Shown: positions 22,441 to 32,738 of the stretch, piece after piece | Layout of the letters: every line of letters starts with the position of its first letter | Numbering within the stretch: position 1 is the first letter of the stretch | DNA from: Blepharisma stoltei | Taxonomy: Eukaryota > Ciliophora > Heterotrichea > Heterotrichida > Blepharismidae | Assembly (NCBI GenBank): GCA_914767885.1 | Contig: CAJZBQ010000036.1 | Location: 1,178,001 to 1,242,000 of the forward strand | Direction: 5' to 3' | Length of the DNA: 64,000 bases | The notes under the pieces: generated by a model | What the model was told of the DNA's origin: nothing | What the model saw: the letters and a program-made list of their open reading frames with translations, nothing else | Database searches by the model: none | Translations under genes and position numbers: made by a program

Positions 22441-22897
22441 TAAGATTAAGATTAAGTTAAGCCGTTCACTCTTGCAGGGCCAGGGATTTGCACCCCTACA
22501 CGCTCATCATCCCTGAGGATCCCGGTGGACACCCTTCCTTATTGCCGCAAACACGGGATTCGCACACCAGTCTTGACTTCCATGGCTGCTGAGTCTAAGG
22601 GCCAACCACCTGGGTCGAAACTCTAAGTTTCTCGTTAGGCCAATACCGTCTTCAGGGTCTGAAGGTTATATTGCCACTCAGACCATGGACGACCTTGCCA
22701 TTTCCAATGGTTGTACTGGAGGAAAAACTCTAAGTCCAGGGTTTAGCACCCTGGACCCGAGGAAACCCCAGCCCGAGTATTCATAAAGGATTACCGGCCC
22801 CTTTCCGCCTAAATCTTCAACACTGGGCCGTTGCCTGCTGCTGTTGAGGAAAGGGTCGAGAGGTCGGGTGATCTATCGTCACATTTTTATGTATATC
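22441..22897 (-). mobile_element. SINE-like type 1, with 14-bp target duplication
   Basis: Flanked by ATGAAATGGGTAGT and ATGAAAGGGGTAGT (22427-22440, 22898-22911). On the minus strand it runs from ATACATAAAAATGTGACG to the tail CTTAATCTTAATC. It is homologous over its whole length to the copy in DENND4-like paralogue 1 (6778-7229). Confidence 0.85.
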
Positions 22898-22911
22898 ATG
22901 AAAGGGGTAGT

Positions 22912-23602
22912 AGTTAAAAATTAAAAAATATAAGCTATAATTTGCATTTGCCAATTTTCAATTATACATGTAAGAGAAATTGGTATTTTCGTTGCCTATT
23001 CAATAGACAAAGGTGTTGCTCCTAAACAAGCAAAAATAGGACTAGAGCTATAGTAGAGACTCCGCATCCCATTTTATGGTTTATAATTTCTGCAAAAAAT
23101 CTTTCAATAAAAGAATCAAAAAATGGTCAGATATCTCATCCAGTTTTACTTCATTTTAGCACTAGTTTTTTATGAAAAAATTTTGAGTATCTTGCAAGCC
23201 AAAATATTATTAATCCTAATTACATAGAAATAAAATTAAGGAAATTTAAAGTTCTTATGAATTGAAGATTTAAATTTCTAAAAAAATAAAAAATAAAACA
23301 TTATTTAAATCCAGAGATCGTTAAAAATACTTTATGACTCTATTCAAGTCAGTTAGTTGATAAAAATATTAAATATGTCGCTCTAGGGAATAATTGATAT
23401 TAAATAATTTGGCATATAAATTTAATAAAAAGCTTAAGATTGATCTTAAAATCGGCAAACCAGTTAATTTAGAACCTGATATAAAGCAATAACGCTATAA
23501 TAAACTTTATCATTCAATTATGTCATCAAATTTTATAGATTAATAAAATGAGCATTCATGCTGCTTTTTATCTCAATTATCCAAACAAAATATATAAATT
23601 TA
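22912..23602. other. Intergenic region with a degenerate ORF fragment
   Basis: On the plus strand 22950-23290 has two open frames offset by one base around 23050 (IGIFVAYSIDKGVAPKQAKI then ETPHPILWFIISAKNLSIKE...). Codon use looks coding, but no start, family or clean join was found. Possible gene remnant. Confidence 0.3.
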
Positions 23603-24940
23603 TTATGCTTTTTTTAGATTATAAACAGAATTTTGAGCACATTTTAGCTCCTTGGCTTTGAGATTGAATTCTATTAAGCTATTCTGTTCATTTATAAAAT
23701 AAATATTGCTTTTAAATATTAGGCTATAGGACTGAGGTATTGAATTACAAATTCGATTGTCTCCTATAAGTTGCCATGTGGAAAAGTCATCTTTTTCACT
23801 TTGATAGATATTTAATCCAAACTCAAAAAGATAGGCTCTTCTATCATAAGAAAAGATTGATTTATATCTCGAATAATTTAATTTTAAGTTTGGAATAATT
23901 TCAAAAGTGTCCTTCTTTATATCATAACACTGCATATTTGTTCAGCAATAGGCAGTAATCAAAATAAAATTGTTAAATAATGTAGAATGAGAGTTGCATC
24001 AACAGTATTGAGTTGGAAGAGATTTAAGCTTGGTTCATTTATTTTCTTCTAAATTATATTTTTCTGATATATATTCTTTAGTTCACCCCCCAAAGGCATA
24101 AACACATGATTTATAATATGCTAGCAATGGCTTTGTTGCTGGTGTTCCTGATGAAATTATTTTAGCATTTTTAAATTCATCGACAATTAAATTGATACTC
24201 ACGGAAGAATCTGGATAGCGCATGTTATTATTTCTGTTACTTCCATGAAAAAAAACTGAGCTATTGGTAGGGATTAAAATAGAGCTAGCATTATGTAGTT
24301 TTTGTAAAAGATCGATAGTTTTGGTTGAGATCGTCATTGAAGCTAAATTTACTGAATTAAATTGCCCAGGGTTATTCTGTGTTATAAAGCATATTTCGTT
24401 TTCGTTTTCTTTGAATGGATTCACTTCCAAGTTTCCATAAAGCTCTTCAATATATTCTTTGATTTTGCTTAAATCTTCTTTTATTTCAGGCATTTTTCAA
24501 TATTGTATTGATTCTTTGCATTCTTCAGGCCCAAGTTTAAGATACTTTCCCACCCCCTTTTCTGTTTTAACATTAAGTATCCTCTCTTGGGACGCAAAAA
24601 GAATGATTTCATCGCACTCATCATTTAATTTATAATATTTCTCCAGAGCAATGCTCAAAGATTTTTCAATTGTTTCTAATAGTTCTCCATACTGCAGCAT
24701 AAGTTTATCAAGACATGAGCGAATTTCATTTTTTATTTCATTGAGTTTCTTGATGATTATCTTTTTCGAATCTGGATTTGGCTCAAAGTAAAGATCAATT
24801 CACTCATGAGGCTTTTTAAACTTCATAACCATGTGATTTCTTGCATGTGCGCTGCAAAAAAGAGTGCGAGCAGGTGTACATTTGCATATATACTCTGGAT
24901 CATTTAGACAATTATCCATAAAGCACTTTGCTGGCTTCAT
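23603..24940 (-). CDS. B-box-like / kelch-like protein, paralogue 2
   Basis: About 445 residues, one uninterrupted frame when TGA is read as Trp (IQYWKMPE, FGGWTKEY, CWCNSHS). The N-terminal zinc pattern CFMDNCLNDPEYICKCTPARTLFCSAHARNH corresponds to that of paralogue 1. The coiled-coil region is shorter, and kelch-like blades follow (YYKSCVYAFGG, YNLEENKWTKLKSLP). The start MKPAKC at 24940 aligns with the MEVFLC start of paralogue 1; the longer in-frame start at 25045 adds a hydrophobic stretch with no counterpart. No IES is present, in contrast to three in paralogue 1. Specific role unknown. Confidence 0.75.
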
Positions 24941-25457
24941 ATTTATAAGGGCTAGTCCAAAAATATAGCTAAAATAGCCAATTATATTAATGGAATTTAT
25001 TAATTTTAAGGAGCTTTTAATTTTGAATAAATTAACGATAGACATTAAAAATAATCAAATTTAATATTAATTAAATCCTCTATCTATTAAAATTAAATAT
25101 TCCTAGCTGATATCAAATTTAATTTTAAATAATTTAATATTCTTAATATATAGCTTAGTACTTATTTCTAATAAATATTTATTGTTGACATTTTACATTT
25201 ATCAACCGTTCTATATTATCTATTTTTTAAAAAAATCATTGGAAGTATTCAATTAAATTAGCAAAGTATTTTACAAAATTTATGGATATGGATCTCTCAA
25301 TATTTTTCTTATAATAACCAATCTGGCATGTAAAACCTGATGTTACTTATTTGGACAGAAAAATGGCTTTATTTTTGCCACTTAATCTTCAATAGTTTTG
25401 TTCTAGCACTTACAGAAATAAAATTTATTAAAATATGACATTAGTTGAAACAATTTT

Positions 25458-26000
25458 TACTCCCCCCTCATGAGTGAAGAACAAAAACATTATAAAAATC
25501 CCTATTTTTTGCCCAAAAACTCACACTCCATAAGTGAACAAAAAATATTTTTTAATGTTGGGGAAAAAATATTGATATATAAATGATACTATTATCATGA
25601 AATCTCGAGCTAATTCTGTTTAATTTTAAACAAATTGCGTTTTTAAAATAAATATTACAAATTAAATTAATATTTGCCTTCCAATTTTAGAGAAATGGGG
25701 ATTTTTAAAATTTCGAAAAAAAAAATTTTTATAAAATTTACATATACAGTGTCATACTCACCATAAACAGCAATAGCTGCTGCTTATGGGAGTAAATTGC
25801 CTTGGAGAATGGCCTTTTGGTTTGCCAAAATTGCTTTTGGCAAACCAAAAAGCCATTTTCCAAGGCAATTTCTTCCCATAAGCAGCAGCTATTGCTGTTT
25901 ATGGTGAGGGTAAAATTGCATATAAATTTTTTAAAAAACAAAAGTTAACCCCCTCCGTAAGTGAACAAAATTTTTTTGTTCACTCACGGAGGGGGGGAGT
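25458..26000 (-). mobile_element. F1 Pogo-like MITE copy C, with nested palindrome F6
   Basis: Reverse orientation relative to copies A and B: CTCCCCCCTCATGAGTGAAG at the left, hairpin of GTTCACTCACGGAGGG at the right, TA at both edges. 543 bp long because F6 is inserted in its core. It abuts the stop codon of the 26000-26227 gene. Confidence 0.8.
25755..25912. repeat. F6 near-perfect palindrome nested in an F1 MITE
   Basis: Arms of about 75 bp: CTCACCATAAACAGCAATAG on the left with its reverse complement at 25888-25907, and GCCTTGGAGAATGGCCTTTT paired with its near-complement on the right. It meets in the middle at TTTGCCAAAATTGCTTTTGG. TA-containing edges. It would form a long foldback; no homologue elsewhere in the window. 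Confidence 0.85.
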
Positions 26001-26227
26001 TAGTGACTCCTAGATAAATTAGGAGATTCCATTGGAGTGCCCACATATTCAACTTTAATTGAGTAAACCTCCCCGCCCGCATTATAAGTTGTGCAATTAA
26101 AATTTTTTACATATGATGAAAACTTTAAATGACCTCTGCGTGCTGGGTCAGGAGATATTACAGGAGTTACTTCGTCTTCGATCGATTTCTTTGGCTTTTC
26201 ACTTTTAACAACGACACCACAGCCCAT
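26000..26227 (-). CDS. Small protein with N-terminal MGCG dual-acylation motif
   Basis: 75 residues beginning MGCGVVVK, a classic myristoylation plus palmitoylation start, with the rest hydrophilic and ending NLSRSH. No family recognised. The stop codon TAA at 26000-26002 uses the TA at the MITE border. After MITE excision the downstream base is also A, so the stop is kept. Probably a membrane-attached signalling or structural peptide; that is inference from the motif alone. Confidence 0.6.
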   Translation of the reverse strand: MGCGVVVKSEKPKKSIEDEVTPVISPDPARRGHLKFSSYVKNFNCTTYNAGGEVYSIKVEYVGTPMESPNLSRSH

Positions 26228-26302
26228 ATTAATTATATTTAATGGATTTTATTGAACGAGTAATTATAAAATTAATAAATTATATAAGCTCAAAAAATCA
26301 CC

Positions 26303-26666
26303 TAAGTCCCCCCCTCCGTGAGTGAACAAAACCATTAGAAAAATCCCTATTTTTTGCCCAAAAACCTACCCTCCGTGAGTGAACAAAAATTTTTTATGGA
26401 AAAATTTTTTGATATATAAGTGATAATTAGTATAATGAAATCTAAAGCTAATTCTGTTTAATTTTAAACAAATTGCTTTTAAAAAACATAAATTTTACAA
26501 ATTAAATTAATATTTGCTTTCCAATTTTTGCGAATTAGGATTTTTTTGAATTTCGAAAAAAAATATTTTCTATAAAATTTATATATAAATTTTTTTTAAA
26601 AAAAAAAATTAACCTCCCTCCGTAAGTGAACAAAATTTTTTTGTTCACTCACGGAGTGGGGGGGAG
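26303..26666 (-). mobile_element. F1 Pogo-like MITE copy D, intergenic
   Basis: CCCCCCCTCCGTGAGTGAAC at the left and hairpin GTTCACTCACGGAGTGGGGG at the right, TA at both edges (26303, 26667), core like copies A and B in reverse. Confidence 0.85.
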
Positions 26667-27117
26667 TAAACGAAATTTGAAAAAAAATCGAATATTTTAC
26701 AGCTTAGCCATATTTTAATATTGGTAAAAAAGGAACTGGCTATTTTAATTAATAGTGCAATAAAAAGATCAATTTGGTTTCAAAGTAAATTTTAAGAGTC
26801 TTAAAATCATTTTTATTTGTAGAAGCAAAATTGTTTTTAAAATAATTATTGATTACAATAAAATTAAATAAAATATAAAATTAAATATTTCTCATGATTT
26901 TAGATATTTTTCTTGCGTTTGTCATTTTATATTTTACATTTTTGGTTAATGAAAAATCAATTTTCGCCTATTAAACATAATTTTATATTCTAAAATTTTC
27001 TGAGATTTTAGTAAAGTATATTAAATTATGCTTCAGATTCTTCAACAGCAAAAAGCACGGCCTTGCTGATTTTAATAAATTTCCATTTACTTGGTGAAAT
27101 TATTACTATAATCTAAA
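26667..27117. other. Intergenic region, no feature seen
   Basis: AT-rich upstream region of the ML-domain gene; no repeat or ORF supported. Confidence 0.4.
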
Positions 27118-27558
27118 ATGAAAGCAATTCTTTTCGGATTATGCTTATTTGCTCTTGCCTCTGCAAGCGGTATAGTCTCAACAAAGCTTGAAGCCCTCGG
27201 AGGGAACATTGGCAGCAACTGTGACCCATCATTAACTACATACAGCGTGACAACTTTTGCTGTGACTCCTTGGCCTCCTACAAAGAATGTCTACCTAAAT
27301 CTTAATATGACAGGAACAGTCAACCAAGCTGTGACCTTCCAAGAGATGGATATTTTTGTCACTTTTAACGGAGTCAACTTCTATCAAGAAACAGTAAAGG
27401 AGTCAGGCACTTATAAGCAAGGACAGACTGCGACTGTCATTTTTAAGGTATTTTTGCCTGGTATTGCTCCTAATGGAAAATACGGTGTTATTACCAAGAT
27501 TAAAGATACTGCTGGAGCTTACCTTAATTGCTGGCAGGTAGCTTTCTCATTAAGTTAA
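27118..27558 (+). CDS. Secreted ML (MD-2-related lipid recognition)/NPC2-like protein
   Basis: 146 residues with a clear signal peptide (MKAILFGLCLFALASASG). A small beta-rich domain follows: paired cysteines (NC...; LNCWQVAFSLS at the C-terminus), WPPTKNVYLNLNMTGTVNQA and the terminal strand LNCWQVAFSL match ML/NPC2-type lipid-binding proteins, which are abundant in ciliates. Acts in the secretory or endolysosomal lumen, binding lipid. No IES. Confidence 0.75.
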   Translation: MKAILFGLCLFALASASGIVSTKLEALGGNIGSNCDPSLTTYSVTTFAVTPWPPTKNVYLNLNMTGTVNQAVTFQEMDIFVTFNGVNFYQETVKESGTYKQGQTATVIFKVFLPGIAPNGKYGVITKIKDTAGAYLNCWQVAFSLS

Positions 27559-28073
27559 AGTTATTTCTTCTAGTATATGAATTAAAGAAAAATTAGAAAA
27601 AATTGGTCGAATATTTTTTATTAAGAATAGATTGATTATTTTGTTAAAGTTTTAGGTAGTTTGGGCATTCTAAAAGAATATCGAGAATTTTATTTTAGTA
27701 TCAGATTTTTTAAATATGAAATTTAAAACAAATTTAAAAAATTTCAAGTTTTCTGAATATTAAGTCTATCATTTTTTGTTTTATATAAGACAATTATATC
27801 AAAATTGCATATTTTATGCATACTTGTACAAACCTTTAATTATTTCTATTTTTTATTTAGCTTTCACCTTTCTCAATACTGATAATTTCAATATATAGAT
27901 CTTTATTTTTATCTTGCAGCTAAAGAATTATTTCTTAAAAATAATTAGTCTACATATATTTCCCCCTAAACATATTGTCAGTTCACAAAAAAAACTCACA
28001 CCATTTTTATAACAAGGTCAGTAACGCATAAGTTTCGCAAAAAAATTATGCATAATAATTAAATTTATACATC
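27559..28073. other. Intergenic region, no feature seen
   Basis: About 515 bp AT-rich spacer between the ML-domain and CCCH genes. Confidence 0.4.
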
Positions 28074-28538
28074 ATGTCGTCCAGTAATTCAAAAACCTCA
28101 AGCAATCTTGGATGCCCTATCCCATCTCTAAGCAGCTCAAACACAAATAAAACCCAAGACACCCCAATATCAAGTAAATTACAAAAGAAAAAGGCTACTG
28201 AACTTGACTTTAAGGCAAAATTCAAAACTGAAATGTGTAAAAATTGGGAAAATGGGTGCTGTGAATTCGGTGATCAATGTGCATTTGCCCATGGAGAAGC
28301 TGAACTCAGAAGCAGGTCTGGGGCAATAAAAAAATACAAAACAAAAAAGTGCAAACAATTTTATGAGCAAGGGTATTGCATTTATGGAGGAAGGTGCCAG
28401 TTTCAGCATAGAGAAGCTTCGCCTGAAACGGCTGAAAATTCACCAGACCCATGCAAAGGGTCAGATTTAAAAAAATTATGCGAAACTCATAAGCGAAGAC
28501 TTCCGATATTTATCGATTTGGAAACCCGAGAAATTTAG
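28074..28538 (+). CDS. Tandem CCCH zinc-finger protein (TIS11/tristetraprolin type)
   Basis: 154 residues. Two CCCH fingers spaced as in TTP: CKNWENGCCEFGDQCAFAH (C-x8-C-x5-C-x3-H) and CKQFYEQGYCIYGGRCQFQH, each led by KTEM/KTKK. Ser-rich N-terminus. Such proteins bind AU-rich mRNA elements and regulate decay. Intact, IES-free. Confidence 0.85.
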   Translation: MSSSNSKTSSNLGCPIPSLSSSNTNKTQDTPISSKLQKKKATELDFKAKFKTEMCKNWENGCCEFGDQCAFAHGEAELRSRSGAIKKYKTKKCKQFYEQGYCIYGGRCQFQHREASPETAENSPDPCKGSDLKKLCETHKRRLPIFIDLETREI

Positions 28539-28608
28539 GATTATATTCCTAAATAATTAACTTAATATATATAGAAATTCATAATTGTTATAAAATATAT
28601 CTTAAAAG

Positions 28609-29157
28609 TTATCCTAAAGATGCCATCGATATAAACGAGCAAATTCTGCTTGCTCTCTGCGATCCTCCAGATTCCAACAAACAAGTGAAATCATAAAAAT
28701 TCAGCTCGTCCTCTACATCTAGTCCTGCTTCCTCAAACATCGCTTCAATATCAATTGTCAGGCCAAACTCGACCTTAATAATATCAATAAGTTTTTGTTT
28801 TTTCACGACCCCAGACCTGTCAATATTTCCTCCCATTGCCACAAAAGTATTGACAATATCAATGTCGACTTCTTCTTCATCTTTTAAGTTAAGCTCTTTT
28901 AGATAGCTCCAAGCTTTAAGCGCCGTCGATAAATCGACCTTGGTCACGCCTTTTTCTTCAATAAAAGTACCAATTTTGGACATTTTGTCTTCTGATGGAT
29001 TTTCACCGACAGCTTCAAATAAACCGTTTAGCTCATGGATATTGATGTAGCCAATATTTTGACGGTCTATTATATGGAATTGCTCACGCATATAGTCGAC
29101 TTCTTCTTGGGTCAAGTCGAGGTCTTGGAAAGTTTCTTGCTTAGTTTGTGCTCTCAT
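28609..29157 (-). CDS. EF-hand protein, calmodulin/centrin-like
   Basis: 182 residues. EF-hand helix-loop-helix pattern near residues 25-60 (FHIIDRQNIGYINIHELNGL) and degenerate hands further on (MGGNIDRSGVVKKQKLIDII; FEEAGLDVEDELNFYDFTCLL). Loops lack several canonical Ca-binding Asp residues, so calcium binding may be weak. C-terminal tail QRASRICSFISMASLG. Could belong to axonemal EF-hand families, but I cannot place it further. Confidence 0.7.
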   Translation of the reverse strand: MRAQTKQETFQDLDLTQEEVDYMREQFHIIDRQNIGYINIHELNGLFEAVGENPSEDKMSKIGTFIEEKGVTKVDLSTALKAWSYLKELNLKDEEEVDIDIVNTFVAMGGNIDRSGVVKKQKLIDIIKVEFGLTIDIEAMFEEAGLDVEDELNFYDFTCLLESGGSQRASRICSFISMASLG

Positions 29158-29378
29158 TTATACGACAATTAAGAATTATGCAGTTTTTACGGAAAATGGA
29201 TAAATTCATTTAAATGAAAGTTTTAGCTGGACAGAATCTTATAAATTTGCAATAAAAAATTTTGGAATTTTTGAAATTGTATTTAATTTTCATTTTCGTT
29301 ACAAAAATAAAAATTTTTAAACTTTAGCAAATTAATAAAAATTTTCAATAATTTTAAGAGACTATAGAAAATTCATTT

Positions 29379-31519
29379 ATGGCGAGTAATTTTATTAATA
29401 TGAATATAATGCATGATCATTCGCCGCGTACACCAAAAGCTGAGTGGCCTATGTTTGCGCATTATGAAAGAAGAATATCTAACGCTAAAGACATTACAGC
29501 TGAAACTCTGTCTTATTTTAATCAGCAAGGTAACAAATCAGTTATGATTAAATTCATTTTGTCCTTGCCTCCGATAAACGTACACCAGAGATGATAGAGA
29601 AATTGTATACATTAACCAAGGATCTACAATTTTTTCAAACAATTAGGGAAGAGCATACAGAAGATATCCACATTTAAGCAGGCTGATATTTATAAATGGC
29701 TTAAAGTCTAATAATAATTAGGAAATAAAGCACTGGATTGTTTAAATTTAGATGATAATATTAATAAATAGGATATTCATTACTCGTGCTGTAAATATTT
29801 ATATTTTGAAAAACACCAAGCTGGTTCTATTATAATCAAACAAGGAGAGCTAGGGTCGAAATTTTACATTATAATTGAAGGTAAAGCAAGCGTGATAAGG
29901 GAAAATGGTGACGGAAGCACCACTTTGATTGCAGAAATTGGGGATGGAGAATCCTTTGGAGAAAGATCGCTTTTGCTAGGAACTTTAAGGGCTGCTACAG
30001 TTATTGCTACAGATGACTGTGCACTTGGAGTTCTGACAGCTGGGGATTATAAAAAAATCCTAGAGTCATTTATGGAGGATTATTTTAAATCAAGAAAAAC
30101 TAAAAAGAGACAAGTTATTTTCCAAGAAGGGGACACAGCTGAAGAAGTATACTTAATACAAGAAGGGGAATTCAGCTTATTCAAAGCTTTTACTATTTCT
30201 ATCACATCTTCTAGAGCATTCCCTGAAAATTCTCCACTCAAAACAAAGAATATTTCTAAACAAAGTCCAATTTCAATCCTTTCTAAAGGAACGATGTTTG
30301 GTGAAGAAGAAATTACTTCAGGTGGTGAAGCTAGAAGAAATACAACATGCATGTGCACATGGATCATGGATTATTGCTTGTTATTAGTAAAGAAAATTTC
30401 CAAAAACATATAGCGCGTGCTCCCCTATAGATTTTCAAGGAAAATGCCTTTCAAAGAAAAAAATTATTTAAAATTCCAAAAAAATTCTAAAAAGTCAAAT
30501 ATCAATTTAAAAATGCCATTATATATGTCCTATTTGTCAATTTAAAAATTGACTTTCAGATTTTTCATTAATTTAAAGACTAAATATTTTATATAAAAGC
30601 ACTTGTCCTCAGGGATCTAAAATGAGGCTTGTGCTATATCTTGAAAAATGATGATGCAATTGATTTTATAAAAAATCGGACTCAAAAAAAACTGCAAACA
30701 AGGCAGAATGTTTTTGATAAAAAAATAAAAATTCAGAAAATGAACTCCGGAATAATATCATTGGATAAGAAAAATGATAAAAATATTGAAAGCTTGCCAC
30801 AGCTAACATCCCCGAAATATGCTTTAATAAAAAAGGCACTATCTCCTAGAATTATGATAAATTCATCAACATTATTATTATCACCTCATAAAGAAAGCAA
30901 TGAAAAAGGATTAATCTATTCAAATAAAAGGCACGAAAGCCTTAGTACAATTATAACTTCTGATGTTTCTGATCAATCTATGCCTAAATTAAACCAAAAT
31001 GAAACTAAATTCAATTTTTCGACAATTTCATCGCAAGTCAAAGAATCCCTTAGTTCCCGAAGACAAAACAGGCAATTTTCTAATATTTCTGCTGATATCG
31101 GAGATACATCAAAAAATAAAAATTTATATATAGAAGAACTAAACCCCCCATTATTTTCATCATTTTCAAAAGAAACTGATGCTAAAAGTCCTAAAAATCT
31201 TCATTCTCCAAGCATATCATTTGATAAAAAGTGGTATATGGACAGTCCTGTCGTAAAATTGTCAATACTCGAAGGTGAGTCTCCAAAGCAAAGAACTTCT
31301 CTAGGAGTTTCCCGATATCCATATATAGATTTTTCTGAAAGCCAATCCAGAAAATCCAAAAAAGAAGCCAGTTTGATTAATATTCATACCCACCTAATGA
31401 AATCCAAAAGTAAAAAGCACCGCAAATTCAACTCATATTATAAAGCCACTAAAGAGAAAATTAATTTGCATTTATTAAATGAGCAGCTATTTCAAGACTT
31501 AAACGTTAAAAAGTTGTAA
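29379..31519 (+). CDS. Tandem cyclic-nucleotide-binding-domain protein (PKA-regulatory-like), three IESs
   Basis: Reassembled order: N-terminal segment (KLYTLTKDLQFFQTIREEHTEDIHIYSCCKYLYFEKHQAG), first CNB domain (GSKFYIIIEGKASVI...GDGESFGERSLLLGTLRAATV, phosphate-binding cassette with FGE and RAATV), second CNB (RQVIFQEGDTAEEVYLIQEGEFSLF...GTMFGEEEI), then a long Ser/Lys-rich tail of ~300 residues. IESs lie at ~29486-29575 (edge uncertain), 29675 and 30426. A one-base frameshift near 30345-30360 separates GEARRNTT from DHGLLLVISKENFQKHI. No inhibitor site (RRxS/T) is seen before the CNB pair, so it may be a cAMP/cGMP sensor other than classical PKA-R. Confidence 0.75.
29486..29574 (+). other. 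Probable IES (44-89 bp, left edge uncertain) in CNB protein
   Basis: The frame changes between SYFNQQ and KRTPEMIEKLYTL. Right TA at 29575. Left TAs at 29486, 29495, 29519 or 29531 all keep the frame (89, 80, 56 or 44 bp). Confidence 0.5.
29675..29780 (+). other. IES, 106 bp, in CNB protein
   Basis: Removal gives REEHTEDIHIYSCCKYLYFEKHQAG, restoring the start of the first CNB domain. Confidence 0.82.
30426..30617 (+). other. IES, 192 bp, in CNB protein
   Basis: Removal gives QKHIARAPLKWGLCYILKNDDAIDF (W = TGA). The insert contains a short inverted repeat of TGTCAATTTAAAAATTGACT. Confidence 0.8.
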
Positions 31520-31543
31520 TTTATGTCATAAATCGAGCTAAAA

Positions 31544-32647
31544 TTAACTTAAAATAATTAATGAAATAAAGCCCAATGCTGCAATACCAAAAGCCCCATC
31601 AACCTGATTTGGATAATTATTTTCCTCAGCCCAATAAGTTGCTGTATAAATACTTTGCACACATTTATCATTTTCTTGAACCTGTGGCCACATTTTGATC
31701 TGTAATTCATAATACATAAACGCTTGAGCGCTTGATTTATCCCAAGCATCCTGCATACATGTATAAGTCAGTCTTCTTACAGTGCTACAGGTCTTAATAG
31801 CTTTGCTGTTAAACCATTTAGTTAACCATTTCCTATACATTTGGAATTGTGGATCATTAGAAAACAATGGGCAATACCCATATCCATTTCCTGAGTTATA
31901 GCCACAGGTACAATCCTTTTCAAATTGTTGAGGCTGTCCAAAGAAATCCCATGATTGGCTTAAACATGATGTGGTGTTTGTGCATTTTGTAGGGATTGGC
32001 TGAGAGCTTTTTAAAGGAGAAATGCAGACGTTATTGTAGCAGTGAAGACTTTCACATAGCAAAGAAGTCCCATAAGTTGAGCAGCTTGCTATTATCCTGA
32101 TTTATATTAAATTTGATATAAAATAATTATTAAATTTTTATAAGGCTTTTTATAAAAAATTATATAAATCAGTCCCTTTTCTTCCCAGATAAGTCCTACA
32201 CGTCCCTTGATCGCAGCCTACGTTGTTTTGGCAGTCATAATCTGTTGAACATCCAGTATCACCTGAATTAAGCTGAGGCGAACAATGGTAATTACTGCAC
32301 CTCAATCCTGGATTACAATCATCATGCATTGTGCAAGGGCTGCCATTGTCAGCTCCCACACAAATTCCATTTTTGCAAGTCCCATAAGCACAAAGATTAA
32401 GGTTATTGCAAGGCTCGCCAGGCCAAGATGTAGCTTTGGCGACTGGGGCTGGAGTTGTTGTGCATGTAGAATTTCCTGGAGAAGTTATTGGAGGACAATA
32501 AGTGCCTTGGGTTGTGCAGGGCTGGAGATAGTAAGTATTATCATCATAATAGACACATGTGTCGTGGGTTAAGGGTTTTTGGTTATTATTGCATTCATAT
32601 GCAGGACATTGAGAAAGAACTAAAGGCAAAAATAAAATCTCCCACAT
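31544..32647 (-). CDS. Cysteine-rich secreted surface protein, probably GPI-anchored
   Basis: About 346 residues after removal of one 65-bp IES. Signal peptide MWEILFLPLVLSQC; many CxxxxC and CxC pairs (DNGSPCTMHDDCNPGLRCSN, STDYDCQNNVGCDQGTC, CTCGYNSGNGYGYC); Thr/Pro linker; C-terminal hydrophobic segment GAFGIAALGFISLIILS with a short end, as in GPI-attachment signals. Repeated cysteine modules resemble Dickkopf-like/ciliate surface proteins. Function unknown; cell-surface or extracellular location is inferred. Confidence 0.7.
32100..32164 (-). other. IES, 65 bp, in cysteine-rich surface protein
   Basis: Removal gives YLGRKGTDLASCSTYGTSLLCES in frame. It is close to the common short-IES size reported for Blepharisma (as I recall). 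Confidence 0.85.
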
Positions 32648-32738
32648 TTTATATTAAAAATCTATAGTATAATTTTATATATACATGATTTTTTATAGAA
32701 TAATTTTTATCAATCTATTCTTATAGCAGCAGAATAAT

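Noticed and set aside
25458-26666. CRISPR-like array of repeated CTCCGTGAG motifs
   Set aside because: The repeats are MITE termini in inverted/direct pairs with irregular spacing in a eukaryotic genome.
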